A stretch of DNA of 9,039 bases. It comes from Phyllobacteriaceae bacterium UBA1940. GTDB taxonomy: Bacteria; Pseudomonadota; Alphaproteobacteria; Rhizobiales; Rhizobiaceae. This document shows positions 7,474 to 9,039 of the stretch, piece after piece; positions within the stretch are counted from its first letter, which is position 1, and each line of letters starts with the position of its first letter. Location of the stretch: assembly GCA_002336975.1 (NCBI GenBank), contig DDFA01000130.1, positions 1-9,039 on the forward strand, in the 5' to 3' direction. Made by a program: the position numbers and the translations under genes. Below the pieces are notes generated by a model. It searched no databases. It was not told where the DNA came from and saw nothing but the letters and a program-made list of their open reading frames with translations.

Positions 7474-8172
7474 ATGCGGCCTTCAGACGTTCCGGAAATC
7501 AGATCGTTGCGAATCTTCGCCAGTATGTCGGAATCGGCGTTCGATGCGCTGATGCAGGCCGCCTATCTCCAGACCTTTCCAGCGCAGGTCGAACTGATCC
7601 GCGAAGGCGACCCGGCCGACTTCCTCTATCTGGTGATCGAGGGACGCGTCGAACTGTTCGCCCGCTCCAACGGACGCGAGGCGACGATGGGCATGGTGCA
7701 CCCCATCGGTACGTTCATCCTGGCGGCGGTGCTGAAGGACGCGGTGTATCTGATGTCGGCGCGCACCTGCCAGAAATCCAAGGTGCTGATGATCCCGGCC
7801 GAGAATGTGCGTGCGGCGTTCGAGATGGACGACGCGTTTGCGCGCGCGATCGTGGTGGAACTGGCCGGCTGCTACCGCACGGTGGTGAAGGAACACAAGG
7901 ATCTCAAGCTGCGCACATCGGTCGAGCGGCTGGCCAACCGGCTGCTGCGCTACCATGTCGACCAGGGTGAACGCGGCACGGTCGAGCTGCCCTACGACAA
8001 GCGCACGCTCGCCTCGCTGCTGGGGATGACGCCGGAGAACCTGTCGCGGGCGTTCAGCACGCTAAGACCCTACGGGGTGCAGGTGAGAGGCGCCGAGGTC
8101 GAACTGTCCGATCTCAACGGGCTGATGACGCTGGCCAAGCCCAACACGCTGATCGACGACCGCACCAGGTGA
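7474..8172 (+). CDS. narR: Crp/Fnr-family transcriptional regulator, NarR-like
   Basis: This 232-residue protein has the Crp/Fnr layout. A cyclic-nucleotide-binding-like beta-barrel spans about 12-115 (LIREGDPADFLYLVIEGRVELF). A long dimerisation helix follows at about 118-150, then a C-terminal winged helix at about 170-215. The recognition helix, in LASLLGMTPENLSRAFSTL, shows the Glu188, Ser191, Arg192 pattern (ExxSR) that FNR-type proteins use to read TTGA half-sites. Its only cysteines are Cys99 and Cys133, so it lacks the N-terminal cluster that holds the [4Fe-4S] centre of Fnr. It should not sense oxygen that way. In Paracoccus, the cysteine-free regulator NarR is encoded beside narKGHJI and activates it in response to nitrate or nitrite; the same place and divergent orientation here suggest that role. 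The narR symbol rests on context, and a DNR/NnrR-type nitric oxide regulator is the main alternative. Family membership is certain. Confidence 0.85.
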   Translation: MRPSDVPEIRSLRIFASMSESAFDALMQAAYLQTFPAQVELIREGDPADFLYLVIEGRVELFARSNGREATMGMVHPIGTFILAAVLKDAVYLMSARTCQKSKVLMIPAENVRAAFEMDDAFARAIVVELAGCYRTVVKEHKDLKLRTSVERLANRLLRYHVDQGERGTVELPYDKRTLASLLGMTPENLSRAFSTLRPYGVQVRGAEVELSDLNGLMTLAKPNTLIDDRTR

Positions 8173-8426
8173 TCCGGAGGGGTCGGCACGGTTGTGGCGC
8201 AAGATGTGAGACGAGGCTGGCGGGCAGGCGACAGACGCCGGACGCAACCGGAGGCGCACGAGGCGCTCCCGCTATCGACCGACTGAAGTCTGATGGAAGC
8301 CGCTGGCGGGACGTGCGGGATACCGATGAGCACTATGTTTACTCCATAGCCCTCTATACCCCCCAAAAATAGGCATTAGGGGAAGGTGGAGTGCCTGACA
8401 GCCAGTTTGCCTTCCGGCGTGACTAC
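8173..8426. other. Convergent intergenic gap with no convincing gene
   Basis: This 254-bp gap separates two genes that end toward each other. Short open frames on both strands are low in recognisable content, and the one from 8169 overlaps the regulator end and needs a GTG start. No tRNA, insertion-sequence end or clear Rho-independent terminator was found. The right part (about 8325-8385) is visibly richer in A/T than its surroundings, with runs of C and A near 8359-8369. This may mark the boundary between the nar locus and unrelated DNA. Confidence 0.6.
8381..8415. repeat. Inverted repeat in the convergent gap
   Basis: GGAAGG at 8381-8386 and CCTTCC at 8410-8415 form 6-bp complementary arms around a 23-nt loop, which itself contains small complements (CTG...CAG). 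It lies just beyond the TIR gene stop. On the minus strand a short T-run (revcomp of AAAAAT, 8365-8370) follows about 11 nt later. It could be a weak terminator for the TIR gene, but stem and spacing are poor. Confidence 0.25.
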
Positions 8427-9039
8427 TTACGTAGCGACCAGTTCGGCGATTTTGGCCGCGACTTCCGCCATCGACTCCTCGGCAGTGCTCAGCCCGGCTC
8501 GGGAGGCTAGCAGGAGGCTGACCTGCTCAAGCTCTTCATAGGTCGTTCCGTGAACAACCGGGACAAGCCGCTCACGCCGGAGGAGCGCTGAAAGCTCTTT
8601 GTCTGCGATGCCTTCTGCCGGGAGGCGGCGCAACATAGCCGGGGTCACCAAAACGATACCGACTCGCGAATTCACCAAGCCCTTGTCGATCGCCCGCATC
8701 ATCGGCACCCCGAGGCCAAGGTCCTTCTCGCCAAACCACACGCGGACACCGCGCGCTTCGAGCAGATCATGCAGTTCCTTGGCGGAGCCCTGCCTGTCAT
8801 CCCATGCGTGACAGAGAAACACGTCACGAAGGTCAGGCTGCGAGGCCGCCAAGTTCTCGACATTTTCGCGAACCGGCGTGAGCGCCTGCACTTGTTCAGG
8901 CGTGTACCACACAGCCGAACCCGCTCCCGACCAGCGCGGTTTTGCGGTGCGGCGTCCCGAGCCGCCGCTACTGCTCCGACCGCTGTTGCCGCCTGAGGAG
9001 GAGTATGAAGGGGGCGAGTGTTGATTTCCGCTGGGAGCT
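8427..9039 (-). CDS. TIR-domain protein, C-terminal part (N-terminus beyond right edge)
   Basis: The frame ends at TAA (8429-8427) and stays open to the window edge, giving 203 residues. The last 161 start at Val/GTG 8912 and hold a Toll/interleukin-1 receptor domain. Counting from that GTG, these are DVFLCHAWDD (about 30-39, the first TIR strand box), a KELHDLLEARGVRVWFGEKDLGLG segment (BB-loop region, about 45-68), SRVGIVLVTPAML (about 82-94) and ADKELSALL with Glu106. Glu106 lies where the catalytic glutamate of TIR NADases falls (E642 in SARM1), although the Trp usual before it is absent. Bacterial TIR proteins act as NAD-consuming defence effectors, host-directed effectors or scaffolds; which applies here cannot be told. 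No in-frame ATG, GTG or TTG exists between 8913 and 9038, and the GTG at 8912 has only a weak GGAG about 11 nt upstream. A start beyond the window is therefore more likely. Confidence 0.88.
   Translation of the reverse strand, partial: APSGNQHSPPSYSSSGGNSGRSSSGGSGRRTAKPRWSGAGSAVWYTPEQVQALTPVRENVENLAASQPDLRDVFLCHAWDDRQGSAKELHDLLEARGVRVWFGEKDLGLGVPMMRAIDKGLVNSRVGIVLVTPAMLRRLPAEGIADKELSALLRRERLVPVVHGTTYEELEQVSLLLASRAGLSTAEESMAEVAAKIAELVAT
8913..9038 (-). other. Ser/Gly/Arg-rich low-complexity segment of the TIR protein
   Basis: In frame with the TIR domain, the upstream 42 codons translate to a stretch dominated by Ser, Gly, Pro and Arg (for example SYSSSGGNSGRSSSGGSGRR). It ends in KPRWSGAGSAVWYTPEQV, which leads into the TIR domain. 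No stop and no start codon occurs in it. It looks like a flexible linker between the TIR domain and an unseen N-terminal region. Otherwise it would be untranslated sequence that happens to be open, if translation begins at the 8912 GTG. Confidence 0.6.

Noticed and set aside
8227..8239. GGCG-acaga-CGCC stem after the regulator as a terminator
   Set aside because: Only 4 bp of stem and no following T-tract; such pairs are common in high-GC DNA.
8332..8350. Short hairpin CTATG...CATAG in the convergent gap
   Set aside because: A 5-bp A/T-rich stem with no T-run is too weak to call a terminator and is expected by chance.
8169..8372. A 67-codon plus-strand open frame after the regulator
   Set aside because: It needs a GTG start overlapping the regulator stop, lacks a ribosome binding site of its own, and has an Arg/Gly-rich composition with no recognisable domain.

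Overview
The window looks like chromosomal DNA of a high-GC, facultatively denitrifying or nitrate-respiring alphaproteobacterium (Rhizobiales or Rhodobacterales type). This rests on the gene set: a fused NarK1-NarK2 transporter, an FNR-superfamily regulator without iron-sulphur cysteines (NarR type), and no NarXL sensor pair in view, which is the Paracoccus-style nar arrangement. No rRNA, tRNA, insertion sequence or CRISPR array was seen.

Layout. Positions 1-7231 are an operon on the minus strand, read right to left: narK (4493-7231, nitrate/nitrite transporter fusion), narG (724-4479, molybdenum catalytic subunit) and narH (1-727, iron-sulphur subunit, cut by the left edge at residue 242). 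Spacing is tight: 13 nt between narK and narG, and an ATGA stop/start overlap between narG and narH. The rest of narH, and probably narJ and narI, should lie beyond the left edge.

Positions 7232-7473 are a divergent regulatory region. It holds a perfect FNR-type box (TTGAT-N4-ATCAA), a sigma70-like promoter on each strand, and two overlapping palindromes at the predicted start of transcription of the rightward gene. That gene (7474-8172, plus) encodes a 232-aa Crp/Fnr-family regulator, called NarR-like from its position and missing cysteines. The expected circuit is that low oxygen (through an Fnr protein encoded elsewhere) and nitrate or nitrite (through the NarR-like protein) turn on narKGH. 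NarK then brings in nitrate and exports nitrite, while NarGHI reduces nitrate on the cytoplasmic face using quinol electrons.

Positions 8173-8426 are a convergent gap with no convincing gene. From 8427 to the right edge, on the minus strand, lies the C-terminal part of a TIR-domain protein. Its frame stays open to the window end through a Ser/Gly/Arg-rich low-complexity segment, so its N-terminus is outside. This gene has no evident link to nitrate respiration and is the least explained part of the window.
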